A stretch of DNA of 37,186 bases from Eubacterium sp. Its GTDB lineage: Bacteria > Bacillota > Clostridia > Lachnospirales > Lachnospiraceae. Positions 18,003 through 27,078 of this stretch are shown piece by piece. The DNA is taken from the NCBI GenBank assembly GCA_022776205.1, contig JALFIK010000024.1:1-37186 (forward strand). The letters run 5' to 3'. The stretch's first letter is position 1, and each line of letters begins with the position of its first letter. Position numbers and translations under genes: made by a program. The notes beneath the pieces are model-generated. The model made no database searches. It saw only the letters and a list, made by a program, of their open reading frames with translations, and was not told where the DNA came from.

Positions 18003-18137
18003 CTTTCATATGACACTTTCATGCAAAAGATATTGGTGAGGCACCATGGGAACGGCCAATAGGTAGAATCTTGTCCCATTGGAGTACCTGGATTTGTAAG
18101 AACGGCAGGTGCACAAACAGAAAAAGGAGAAAGTAAA
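18003..18137 (+). promoter_or_regulatory. Candidate structured 5' leader RNA (possible riboswitch) upstream of permease
   Basis: GCACC(18041-45)/GGTGC(18108-112); ATGGGA(18046-51)/TCCCAT(18074-79); loop AGGTA(18061-65)/TACCT(18085-89) possible pseudoknot; duplicated GAACGGC at 18050 and 18100. Confidence 0.45.
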
Positions 18138-19490
18138 ATGAATAAGGATGAAAAGAACAAGACGACGGTCCTGTCTGATGAGCTTTTTAAGATTGATGGG
18201 AAGCCTTCTTTCGCACAGGCACTTCCTCTGGCACTTCAGCATGTCGTTGCAATGATCGTTGGATGTGTGACACCGGCGATCATCGTGGCCGGAGCCGCAG
18301 GATTGTCGGGGAGTGATTCGGTAATTTTAATTCAGGCGGCACTTGTAATGTCTGCACTCACTACTTTGGTGCAGCTCTTCCCTGTAATCAAAACAAAGAA
18401 GTTTCAAATAGGTTCAGGACTTCCGGTAATCATGGGAATCAGTTTCGCCTATGTTGCCACAATGCAGGCTATTGCGGAGAAGTTCGATATTGCAACGATT
18501 CTCGGAGCGCAGATTGTCGGCGGTGTGGTTGCAATTTTTGTGGGTACATTTATTCGGCAGATCCGAAAGTTTTTTCCGCCTCTGGTTACAGGAACGGTTG
18601 TATTTGCCATCGGACTGTCCCTGTATCCCACGGCGATTAATTACATGGCCGGAGGTGTGGGGAACGAATCCTATGGTTCCTGGCAGAACTGGGTTGTTGC
18701 ATTTATTACATTAACTGTTGTCACTGCCCTGAATCATTATGGAAGGGGATTTTGGAAACTGGCTTCCATTTTGATCGGAATTATTGTAGGATATATTGTG
18801 AGCATATTCTTTGGAATGGTTGATATTTCTCCGGTATTTACTGCATCCTGGTTCCAGCTGCCCCGGCCAATGCATTTTGGTATCCGGTTTGATCCGTCAT
18901 CCTGTGTCGCCATAGGAGTTTTGTTTGCCATTAATTCTATTCAGGCAATCGGCGATTTTTCTGCAACCACGACAGGTGGTCTGGACAGAATGCCAACGAC
19001 CGGTGAATTAAATGGAGGAATCGTTGCCTATGGATGTACGAATATTTTATGTTCCTTTTTCGGAGGACTTCCGACCGCGACCTTCAGTCAGAATGTAGGT
19101 ATCGTTTCTTCGACGAAGGTTGTGGCGAAGAGAGTTTTTGGTATCGCAGCTGTCATTATGCTGGCTGCCGGACTGATTCCAAAATTTTCATCTGCTCTTA
19201 CAACCATTCCATATTGCGTGCTGGGCGGAGCAACCGTATCGGTATTTGCATCGATTGCCATGACGGGTATTAAGCTCATTACATCGAAACCGCTTACCTT
19301 CCGGAATACCTCTATTGTCGGACTGGCAATTGCTCTTGGCATGGGAATTACCCAGGCAAATGCCGCACTGGCAACTTTCCCGGATTGGGTGACAACAATT
19401 TTCGGAAAAACTCCTGTCGTTGTTGCAACGATTACAGCAGTTGTTCTGAATCTGATTCTGCCAAAAGAAAAAACAGAGGAGGAAAAATAA
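18138..19490 (+). CDS. NCS2/NAT family nucleobase permease (xanthine/urate-type)
   Basis: NAT signature TFSQNVGIVSSTKVVAKRV, many TM segments, QAIGDFSATTTGG. Confidence 0.93.
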   Translation: MNKDEKNKTTVLSDELFKIDGKPSFAQALPLALQHVVAMIVGCVTPAIIVAGAAGLSGSDSVILIQAALVMSALTTLVQLFPVIKTKKFQIGSGLPVIMGISFAYVATMQAIAEKFDIATILGAQIVGGVVAIFVGTFIRQIRKFFPPLVTGTVVFAIGLSLYPTAINYMAGGVGNESYGSWQNWVVAFITLTVVTALNHYGRGFWKLASILIGIIVGYIVSIFFGMVDISPVFTASWFQLPRPMHFGIRFDPSSCVAIGVLFAINSIQAIGDFSATTTGGLDRMPTTGELNGGIVAYGCTNILCSFFGGLPTATFSQNVGIVSSTKVVAKRVFGIAAVIMLAAGLIPKFSSALTTIPYCVLGGATVSVFASIAMTGIKLITSKPLTFRNTSIVGLAIALGMGITQANAALATFPDWVTTIFGKTPVVVATITAVVLNLILPKEKTEEEK

Positions 19491-20821
19491 TGTTAGTTGT
19501 AGGAAATGGACGTTTAATCACAAGAAATCCCGCTCTGCCGTTCTTAAAAGATGGTGCTGTTGCCATTAACGGTACGAAAATTGCGAAGATCGGGACAACA
19601 AAAGAATTAAAAGAACAGTATAAAAATGCAGAGTATGTGGATGCAAAGGGCGGAATCATCATGCCGGCCTTTATCAATACTCATGAACATATTTACAGTG
19701 CCATGGCCAGGGGTCTTTGCATAAAAGGATATGATCCGAAGGGCTTCCTTGATATATTAGATGGTCAGTGGTGGACAATCGATCGTCATCTTACCCTGGA
19801 ACAGACGAAATACAGTGCCATGGATACGATGATCTCCTGTATTCGGAATGGCGTGACGACGATTTTCGATCATCATGCGAGTTTTGGACAGATTGACGGA
19901 AGTTTGTTTACCATTGCTGATGTGGCAAAAGAACTGGGAATTCGTGCCTGTCTGTGTTATGAGGTTTCCGACAGGGACGGAATGGACAAGGCAAGAGCAT
20001 CGGTAAAAGAGAATGCAGATTTTATCCATTATGCCTTAAAAGATGACTCGGACATGATTGCCGGAATGATGGGAATGCATGCCCAGTTTACCATTTCCGA
20101 TGAGACAATGGAACTGGCAGCGGCAAATAAACCGGCGGAAGTTGGTTATCACATTCACGTGGCAGAAGGAATTGAGGATCTTTATGACTGCCTGAAAAAA
20201 TATGGAAAGCGTATTGTGGACCGCCTGATGGATTTCGATATTTTAGGAGAGAAAACATTACTTGCCCACTGTATTTACGTAAATTCCCATGAGATGGACG
20301 TTATTAAGGAAACGGGTACCATGGTTGTACATAATCCGGAATCCAATATGGGAAATGCCTGCGGATGTCCTCCGACAATGGAACTGGTGCACAGGGGAAT
20401 TCTTACGGGCCTTGGTACCGATGGATATACCCATGATATGACCGAATCTTATAAAGTGGCGAATGCACTTCATAAACATCATCTCTGTGATCCGAATGCT
20501 GCATGGAGTGAAGTACCACAGATGTTATTTGAAAATAATGCAGCAATTGCAAATCGTTATTTTAAAGCACCTCTTGGGGTGTTAAAAGAAGGGGCGGCCG
20601 CGGATGTGATCGTGATGGATTATGTTTCTCCGACCCCACTTGACGAGACAAATATTAACGGGCATATATTATTTGGTATGACGGGACGGGATGTGGTCAC
20701 GACGATCGCAAACGGAAAAGTCCTGATGAAAGACCGGGAAGTGAAAGTAGCGGATGTGGAAGAAGTCTATGCAAAATGCAGGGAAGAATCTGCGAAGCTG
20801 TGGAAGAGCATTAACGGATAG
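19490..20821 (+). CDS. ssnA: Putative aminohydrolase SsnA (amidohydrolase superfamily)
   Basis: NTHEHIYSAMARGLCIKGYDPKGFLDILDGQWWTIDRHLT, HIHVAEG, HNPESNMGNACGCPP, GLGTDGYTHDM. Start ATG overlaps the permease stop (TAATG). Confidence 0.93.
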   Translation: MLVVGNGRLITRNPALPFLKDGAVAINGTKIAKIGTTKELKEQYKNAEYVDAKGGIIMPAFINTHEHIYSAMARGLCIKGYDPKGFLDILDGQWWTIDRHLTLEQTKYSAMDTMISCIRNGVTTIFDHHASFGQIDGSLFTIADVAKELGIRACLCYEVSDRDGMDKARASVKENADFIHYALKDDSDMIAGMMGMHAQFTISDETMELAAANKPAEVGYHIHVAEGIEDLYDCLKKYGKRIVDRLMDFDILGEKTLLAHCIYVNSHEMDVIKETGTMVVHNPESNMGNACGCPPTMELVHRGILTGLGTDGYTHDMTESYKVANALHKHHLCDPNAAWSEVPQMLFENNAAIANRYFKAPLGVLKEGAAADVIVMDYVSPTPLDETNINGHILFGMTGRDVVTTIANGKVLMKDREVKVADVEEVYAKCREESAKLWKSING

Positions 20822-20833
20822 GAGGAAGAGTGT

Positions 20834-23815
20834 ATGAGTGATATTATGACCTGTATTCCTTTTGAACAGTTGTTACACTGGATTATAGAGGAACATGATA
20901 CGAAAAACACAGTATTTGGCGTGCACAGACCATATGTGGCAGATCCATCAGAAAGTCAGACGATTTTTGGAAGAAAACTGGAGACGCCGATTGGACCGGC
21001 AGCGGGACCAAACAGTCAGCTGGCGCAGAATATCGTTGCATCTTATTATGCCGGAAGCCGTTTCTTCGAACTGAAAACCGTACAGATCATGGATGGTGCG
21101 GAACTTGCTGCCTGTGTAAATAAGCCATGTATTAAGGCGGATGACGAATGTTATAACTGTGAGTGGTCTACAGAATTATATGTACCACAGGCCCAGGATG
21201 AATATATTAAGGCATGGTTTTTGTGTGCTTTTCTGGCAAAGGAATACGGACTGGGCAGTATGGATGGCTACCAGTTTAATATCAGTGTGGGCTATTATCT
21301 GGCAGGAATTAAATCAGAAAAAATTGATACATTTATCGAGAATATGAAAAACGCAGAGAACACAGAGATGTTCAAGGAGTGTAAAGAGGTACTTCTCTCC
21401 CATGTTTCAGAATTCAAGAATATGACAAAAGAAGATATTCTTTCCATTTCTCCGGAGATCTGTAACAGTGCGACAATTTCCACCCTTCACGGCTGTCCGC
21501 CGCAGGAAATTGAGAGTATTGCCAATTATCTGCTGACGGAAAAGAAAATGCATACGTTCATCAAATGCAATCCTACTTTATTAGGATATGATTTTGCCAG
21601 GGAAACTCTCGATAAAATGGGTTACGATTATGTAGCTTTTGGAAAGTTTCATTTTGAAGACGACCTCCAGTATGAGGATGCGGTTCCAATGCTCACACGT
21701 CTTATGAAACTGGCATCAGACAGGAATCTGGAATTTGGTGTAAAAATAACAAATACCTTCCCGGTTGATGTGAAGGCAGGAGAACTTCCGAGTGAGGAAA
21801 TGTATATGTCCGGGAAGTCCCTTTATCCGTTATCCATTTCCCTGGCGGCAAAACTGTCGGAAGAGTTTGACGGAAAACTGCGAATCTCCTATTCGGGCGG
21901 TGCCGATGCTTTTAATATTGGGAAAATTATCGGAGCCGGAGTATGGCCGGTCACGGTGGCAACGACAATCTTAAAGCCGGGTGGATATCAAAGATTAAAA
22001 CAGATGGCAGAAATTATCGATGCCCAGGGCAAAGTTCCATTTACCGGCATTGATGTGTCTGCGATAAAACAGGTGGCAGAAGATGCCGTTACAGACAGAC
22101 ATCACGTAAAACCGGCGAAACTTCCGGGTTCAAGAAAATCCGCAGAAAAAGTTCCGTTACTCGACTGCTATACGGCACCTTGTCAGGATGCCTGTCCAAT
22201 TCACCAGGAAATTCCGACGTATGTGAAATTGGCAGGAGAAGGAAAATATGAAGAAGCATTGCAGGTTATTTTAAACAGAAATGCACTTCCATTTATTACC
22301 GGTACAATTTGTGCCCATGGATGCCAGAGCCACTGTACCCGTAATTTCTATGAAAGTGATGTGAAAATCCGGGATACAAAACTTCTTTGTGCAAATAAAG
22401 CATACGAGAAAGTAATTGATACGATAAAACCGGCACCTTCCTGTGGTAAAAAAGCAGCCATTGTCGGAGGTGGTCCTGCAGGAATGGCAGCAGCTTATTA
22501 TCTTGCAAAACTTGGTGTTGCGGTAACGATTTATGAGAAGAGAGATCGCCTTGGAGGAATTGTGAGTGCGGTGATTCCGGATTTCAGAATTGATGACAGT
22601 GTCATCGAGAAGGATGCTTCATTCCTTGCAAAGCTTGGTGTTCAGGTTATATATAATAAAGAAGTCACATCGATTGAAAAACTGAGACAGGAAAACGATG
22701 CGGTTATTCTTGCAGTAGGTGCTTACAAACGGGGCCGTCTATCCTTAGAGGGAAAGGAAGCAGTCAATGCTCTTGACTTTCTGGAAGATTTTAATAAGGC
22801 AGGCGGAAAACTGACACCCGGAAAGAATGTGGTTGTAATCGGCGGCGGAAATACGGCGATGGATACGGCAAGAGCAGCAAAACGCGCTGAAGGGGTAGAA
22901 CATGTTTATCTTGTATATCGCCGTACAAAACGTTATATGCCGGCGGATGAGCATGAACTGGAACTTGCCATTGCAGATGGGGTGGAATTTAAGGAGCTTC
23001 TTGCACCGGTTAAGGTGGAAGATGGAAAGCTGATCTGTAATGAGATGAAACTTGGTGCCATGGATGCATCCGGAAGAGCCGGTGTCGTTTCGACAGGAAA
23101 ACAGGCGAGTGTGCCGGCGGATTTTGTGATCGCAGCAGTAGGAGAAAAGGTGCCGGGTGAATTTTACGAAGCAAACGGTATTCATGTGGATGAAAAAGGG
23201 CGGGCTCTTGTCGATTCCAATTTACAGACCGGTCTGGAAAATGTCTATGTAATCGGTGATGGCCTTTACGGTCCGTCTCTGGTAGTAACAGCCATGGGTG
23301 AGGCGATTAAAGTGGCAGAGGCAATTACAGGCAAACCGGTAAGTGAAAGTATGAGTAAACCGGCTGCAGCAGAAGAATGTTACGGAAAGAAAGGAATTTT
23401 AGCGGAAAGTTCCGATAAGCCGGAAGCGGGAAGATGCCTGGGCTGCTCAAGTGTCTGTGAAAATTGTGTGGATGTGTGTCCGAACCGGGCGAACATTTCC
23501 ATTAAAGTGCCGGGAATGGAAAAAGCCCAGATTATTCATGTGGATTATATGTGTAATGAATGTGGAAACTGTAAGAGCTTTTGTCCGTATGACAGTGCTC
23601 CGTATCTGGATAAATTTACATTATTTGCCAATGAAAAAGATATGGCGGACAGTAAAAATCAGGGATTTACGGTTCTTGATAAGGAGACAGTAAGATGCAG
23701 GGTGCGTCTTTTTGGTAATGAATTTGAGTGGACGAAGGGAGAGACCGGTAAACTTCCATTTGGCCTTGCAAATCTGATCGAAACAGTTTGCAGAGATTAT
23801 TCTTATCTTCTGTAA
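20834..23815 (+). CDS. ygfK: YgfK-type putative selenate reductase subunit (flavin/Fe-S oxidoreductase)
   Basis: N-terminal dihydroorotate-dehydrogenase-like region, central GltD-like CYTAPCQDACPIHQEIPTYV + GGGPAGMAAAYYLAKLG, C-terminal CNECGNCKSFCPYD; 993 aa. Confidence 0.93.
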   Translation: MSDIMTCIPFEQLLHWIIEEHDTKNTVFGVHRPYVADPSESQTIFGRKLETPIGPAAGPNSQLAQNIVASYYAGSRFFELKTVQIMDGAELAACVNKPCIKADDECYNCEWSTELYVPQAQDEYIKAWFLCAFLAKEYGLGSMDGYQFNISVGYYLAGIKSEKIDTFIENMKNAENTEMFKECKEVLLSHVSEFKNMTKEDILSISPEICNSATISTLHGCPPQEIESIANYLLTEKKMHTFIKCNPTLLGYDFARETLDKMGYDYVAFGKFHFEDDLQYEDAVPMLTRLMKLASDRNLEFGVKITNTFPVDVKAGELPSEEMYMSGKSLYPLSISLAAKLSEEFDGKLRISYSGGADAFNIGKIIGAGVWPVTVATTILKPGGYQRLKQMAEIIDAQGKVPFTGIDVSAIKQVAEDAVTDRHHVKPAKLPGSRKSAEKVPLLDCYTAPCQDACPIHQEIPTYVKLAGEGKYEEALQVILNRNALPFITGTICAHGCQSHCTRNFYESDVKIRDTKLLCANKAYEKVIDTIKPAPSCGKKAAIVGGGPAGMAAAYYLAKLGVAVTIYEKRDRLGGIVSAVIPDFRIDDSVIEKDASFLAKLGVQVIYNKEVTSIEKLRQENDAVILAVGAYKRGRLSLEGKEAVNALDFLEDFNKAGGKLTPGKNVVVIGGGNTAMDTARAAKRAEGVEHVYLVYRRTKRYMPADEHELELAIADGVEFKELLAPVKVEDGKLICNEMKLGAMDASGRAGVVSTGKQASVPADFVIAAVGEKVPGEFYEANGIHVDEKGRALVDSNLQTGLENVYVIGDGLYGPSLVVTAMGEAIKVAEAITGKPVSESMSKPAAAEECYGKKGILAESSDKPEAGRCLGCSSVCENCVDVCPNRANISIKVPGMEKAQIIHVDYMCNECGNCKSFCPYDSAPYLDKFTLFANEKDMADSKNQGFTVLDKETVRCRVRLFGNEFEWTKGETGKLPFGLANLIETVCRDYSYLL

Positions 23816-23818
23816 TCC

Positions 23819-23867
23819 CTGCAGAAAGAAAGCAATCAGTAAAAAGTCGGAGAATTGCTTTGTGCAG
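23819..23867 (+). other. Intercistronic hairpin between ygfK and the xanthine dehydrogenase gene
   Basis: CTGCA...AAAGCAAT...ATTGCTTT.TGCAG; 5 + 8 bp stems, no T-run afterwards. Confidence 0.5.
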
Positions 23868-23899
23868 TAAATAATCCGGCATGAAATGGGGGAAACACT

Positions 23900-26482
23900 A
23901 TGTATACACTCAATATAAACGGACAGGAAGTAAAGACGGAGAAGAAACAGTCTCTCCTTCGCTTTTTAAGGGATGAGATGCATCTTACTTCGGTAAAAGA
24001 CGGATGTAGTCAGGGTGCATGCGGTGCGTGTACAGTGATTATTGATGGACAGACCGTAAAGGCTTGTGTTCCGACGACAGATAAACTGGAAGGGAAGAAA
24101 ATTATTACTGTGGAAGGCCTCAGTGAATGGGAGGCGAAGGTATATACCTATGCTTACGGGGAAGCGGGTGCTGTCCAGTGTGGATTCTGTATCCCCGGCA
24201 TGGTCATGTGTACGAAAGCTCTTCTTGATAAAAATCCGGATCCGACGGAAGAAGAAATCAGATATGCTTTGCGGAATAATTATTGCCGTTGTACTGGTTA
24301 TGTGAAAATCATTGCCGCGGTGAAAATTGCTGCCGAAATCCGCCGGACCGGAGTGATTCCCGAAAAAGGGGACGATGACTGGAAAATCGGCTCCCGCGTG
24401 CACAGGATCGATGTGGAAGAAAAAGTACTCGGCTACGGAAAATATCCGGATGATTATTACATGGATGATATGTGCTATGGAGCTGTACTCCGGAGTAAAT
24501 ATCCAAGGGCCAGAGTCCTTTCCATTGATACTTCGGCAGCAAAGGAACTGCCGGGTGTGATTGATGTTTTTACCGCGGAGGATATTCCGGGAGAAAATAT
24601 GATCGGTCATTTAAAACACGACCAGTACACGATGGTGCCGGTGGGAAGTCTTACCCATTATCTCGGAGATGCCATTGCCCTGATTGCGGCAAGGGACATG
24701 GAAACTGCGGTGAAGGCAAAAAATAAAATTAAGGTGGAATATGAAGTTCTGCCTGCCGTTCACAACATTAAAGAAGCGGCGGCGGAGAATGCACCTCTTG
24801 TTTTTGAGGAGGATACTTCAAATGTACAAGCCCACAAATTTGTGAGCAGAGGGAATGCCACAGAGGCAATTGCCGGAGCAAAACATGTGATTACAAAACA
24901 TTTTGAAACACCATGGACCGAACATGCCTTTCTGGAACCGGAAGCAGTGGTATCATACATGGATGAAGATGGATATGTGAGAATCATTTCTACGGATCAG
25001 TCTGCCTACTGCACCATGAATGAGTGCTGCCGTGTTCTTGGTACGGATAAAGTCCGGGTTCAAAATGGTCTTGTCGGAGGCGGTTTTGGAGGGAAGGAAG
25101 ATATGACGGTGCAGCCTTATGCCGCGCTGATTACATATCTTACAGGACTTCCGTGTAAAGTTCGCCTCACGAGGGAGGAATCCCTTCTTGTACATCCGAA
25201 ACGCCATCATTTTGAGATGGATTTTACCATGGGATGTGATGAGAATGGAAAAATCATGGGAGTAAAAGCGAAAGTGGTTTCGGATACCGGTGCCTATGCT
25301 TCCCTTGGCGGACCGGTTCTTGAAAGGGCATGCACCCATGCGGCAGGCCCTTATGCTTATGAAAATTTTGAAATTGAGGGGGATGCATATTATACCAATA
25401 ATCCACCGGCGGGAGCCTTTCGTGGTTTTGGAGTGACCCAGACCTGTTTTGCCACAGAGACCCTTCTTAACATGATGGCAGATGAAATTGGAATTTCTCC
25501 GTGGGAAATCCGGTATCGAAATGCCATTCGTCCGGGCGGGGTTCTTCCAAACGGTCAGATTGTGGATGAGTCCACGGGGCTGGTAGAAACGCTTGAAGCT
25601 GTGAAAGAAGAATATGATGCGGCGGTTGCTGCCGGGAAACCGGTCGGCATTGCCTGTGCCATGAAAAATGCCGGTGTCGGCGTGGGAATTCCGGATTGGG
25701 GCCGGGTAAAACTGATTGTGGAAGAAGATAAGAAGCTCCATATTTATTCCGGAGCGTCCTGTATCGGCCAGGGGTTAGGAACGGTTCTTGTACAGATGGT
25801 TGTGACGAATACAGATTTAAAACGGGAGGATATTGTTTACGAGCGGAGTAATACATGGATTGCACCGGATTCGGGAACGACTTCCGGCTCCCGGCAGACA
25901 CTCATTACCGGGGAAGCCTGTCGACGGGCCTGCGAGAAACTTATGGAAGAAAAGAAAGATGGAAAGACGTTGGAAGACCTCATTGGACAGGAATTTTATG
26001 GGGATTACCTGGCAAAGACCGATCCTCTGGGAGCCGATGTACCAAATCCCGTTTCTCATGTGGCTTACGGATATGCGACACAGATGTGCATCCTAGATAA
26101 ACAGACCGGGAAAATTGAAAAAATTGTGGCAGCTCATGATGTAGGTAAGGCTGTAAATCCACTATCCTGCGAAGGACAGATTGAAGGTGGTGTTGTCATG
26201 TCCATGGGATATGCCTTAAGGGAACGGTATCCGATTGATGAGGATTGTAAGCCAATTGGAAAATATGGGGCTCTCGGCCTGTTTAGGGCAAACGAAGTTC
26301 CTGAGATTTGCCCAATTGTCATTGATAAACCGGGTCTTAAGGTAGCCTGCGGAGCGATTGGAATTGGAGAAATCACATCGATTCCGACGGCACCTGCTAT
26401 TACGGACGCATATTATCGGTGGGATGGGGAGAGACGATATTCTCTTCCAATCTCCGGCACTCCATATGAAAGGAAAAAATAA
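23900..26482 (+). CDS. Fused [2Fe-2S]-molybdopterin hydroxylase (selenium-dependent xanthine dehydrogenase-like, XdhD type)
   Basis: N-terminal CSQGACGACTV...CGFCIPGMVM...NNYCRCTGY fused to MoCo domains (GGGFGGKEDM, PAGAFRGFGVTQ, GQGLGTVLVQM, GAIGIGE). No FAD domain in the ORF. Confidence 0.92.
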   Translation: MYTLNINGQEVKTEKKQSLLRFLRDEMHLTSVKDGCSQGACGACTVIIDGQTVKACVPTTDKLEGKKIITVEGLSEWEAKVYTYAYGEAGAVQCGFCIPGMVMCTKALLDKNPDPTEEEIRYALRNNYCRCTGYVKIIAAVKIAAEIRRTGVIPEKGDDDWKIGSRVHRIDVEEKVLGYGKYPDDYYMDDMCYGAVLRSKYPRARVLSIDTSAAKELPGVIDVFTAEDIPGENMIGHLKHDQYTMVPVGSLTHYLGDAIALIAARDMETAVKAKNKIKVEYEVLPAVHNIKEAAAENAPLVFEEDTSNVQAHKFVSRGNATEAIAGAKHVITKHFETPWTEHAFLEPEAVVSYMDEDGYVRIISTDQSAYCTMNECCRVLGTDKVRVQNGLVGGGFGGKEDMTVQPYAALITYLTGLPCKVRLTREESLLVHPKRHHFEMDFTMGCDENGKIMGVKAKVVSDTGAYASLGGPVLERACTHAAGPYAYENFEIEGDAYYTNNPPAGAFRGFGVTQTCFATETLLNMMADEIGISPWEIRYRNAIRPGGVLPNGQIVDESTGLVETLEAVKEEYDAAVAAGKPVGIACAMKNAGVGVGIPDWGRVKLIVEEDKKLHIYSGASCIGQGLGTVLVQMVVTNTDLKREDIVYERSNTWIAPDSGTTSGSRQTLITGEACRRACEKLMEEKKDGKTLEDLIGQEFYGDYLAKTDPLGADVPNPVSHVAYGYATQMCILDKQTGKIEKIVAAHDVGKAVNPLSCEGQIEGGVVMSMGYALRERYPIDEDCKPIGKYGALGLFRANEVPEICPIVIDKPGLKVACGAIGIGEITSIPTAPAITDAYYRWDGERRYSLPISGTPYERKK

Positions 26483-26485
26483 GGT

Positions 26486-26962
26486 ATGGCATTTCAGAAA
26501 AAATTTCCTTACCGTTCCGCTTATGTTGCCTGTCAGGGCACCTGCCGGGATGGGCAGCAGCAGTGTGAATACGGATGTATCGGCTGTGAAAAATGTGTGG
26601 AAAACTGCAGATTCGATGCGATTTCCATTGGAGAAGGGGGAGTCGCCGTTATTGATTCGGAAACATGTATCGCCTGCGGAAAATGTGTCAGAGTTTGTCC
26701 ACAGCAGATTATTCATATCCATGAATGTGGTAATTTTATCGTTGTAAAATGTTCGAATAAAGAAAAAGGGAAAGCAGCAAAAGATGTCTGTTCCTCAAGT
26801 TGTATTGGCTGTGGAATGTGTGAAAAAACCTGTACTGCCCAGGCAGTCCGGGTGATTGAAAACTGTGCTGTTATCCGGGAGGACGAATGCTTAAGCTGTG
26901 GCATGTGCGTGGTCAAATGTCCACGGAATGCCATTGTGGATACGAGAGGAATTATTTATTAA
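26486..26962 (+). CDS. Cys-rich multi-[4Fe-4S] ferredoxin (RnfB-like Fe-S domains)
   Basis: CIGCEKCVENCRFDA, CIACGKCVRVCPQQ, CIGCGMCEKTCTAQA, CLSCGMCVVKCPRNA. Starts 3 nt after the preceding CDS. Confidence 0.9.
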   Translation: MAFQKKFPYRSAYVACQGTCRDGQQQCEYGCIGCEKCVENCRFDAISIGEGGVAVIDSETCIACGKCVRVCPQQIIHIHECGNFIVVKCSNKEKGKAAKDVCSSSCIGCGMCEKTCTAQAVRVIENCAVIREDECLSCGMCVVKCPRNAIVDTRGIIY

Positions 26963-26966
26963 GAGA

Positions 26967-27012
26967 GAAGTACAGAACAAATATTCGGATTTGTTCTGTA
27001 CTTTCTTTTTTT
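26967..27012 (+). terminator. Terminator at end of purine-degradation plus arm
   Basis: AGTACAGAACAAAT-ATTCGG-ATTTGTTCTGTACTTTCTTTTTTTC. Confidence 0.92.
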
Positions 27013-27078
27013 CTTCTGATATAATGTGGAAAGAACGGAGAGAATAGGAAAGCATACAAAAACAGGGAGGACCTGCAG

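Noticed and set aside
19385-19489. Extended N-terminus of ssnA in the ORF track (MGDNNFRKNSCRCC...)
   Set aside because: Overlaps the permease CDS; SD GAGGAGG and ATG at 19490 (TAATG overlap) give the natural SsnA N-terminus MLVVGNGRL.
24953-25741. 262-aa minus-strand ORF inside the xanthine dehydrogenase gene
   Set aside because: Antisense shadow ORF; the sense strand encodes a clear MoCo enzyme.
20834-26482. Selenocysteine (in-frame UGA) in ygfK or the xdh gene
   Set aside because: Both ORFs are open full length without internal TGA; selenium in this enzyme class is a labile cofactor, not encoded Sec.
12000-27010. Mobile element or genomic island boundaries around the purine cluster
   Set aside because: No integrase, transposase, tRNA or flanking direct repeats seen; both edges are ordinary terminators next to chromosomal genes.
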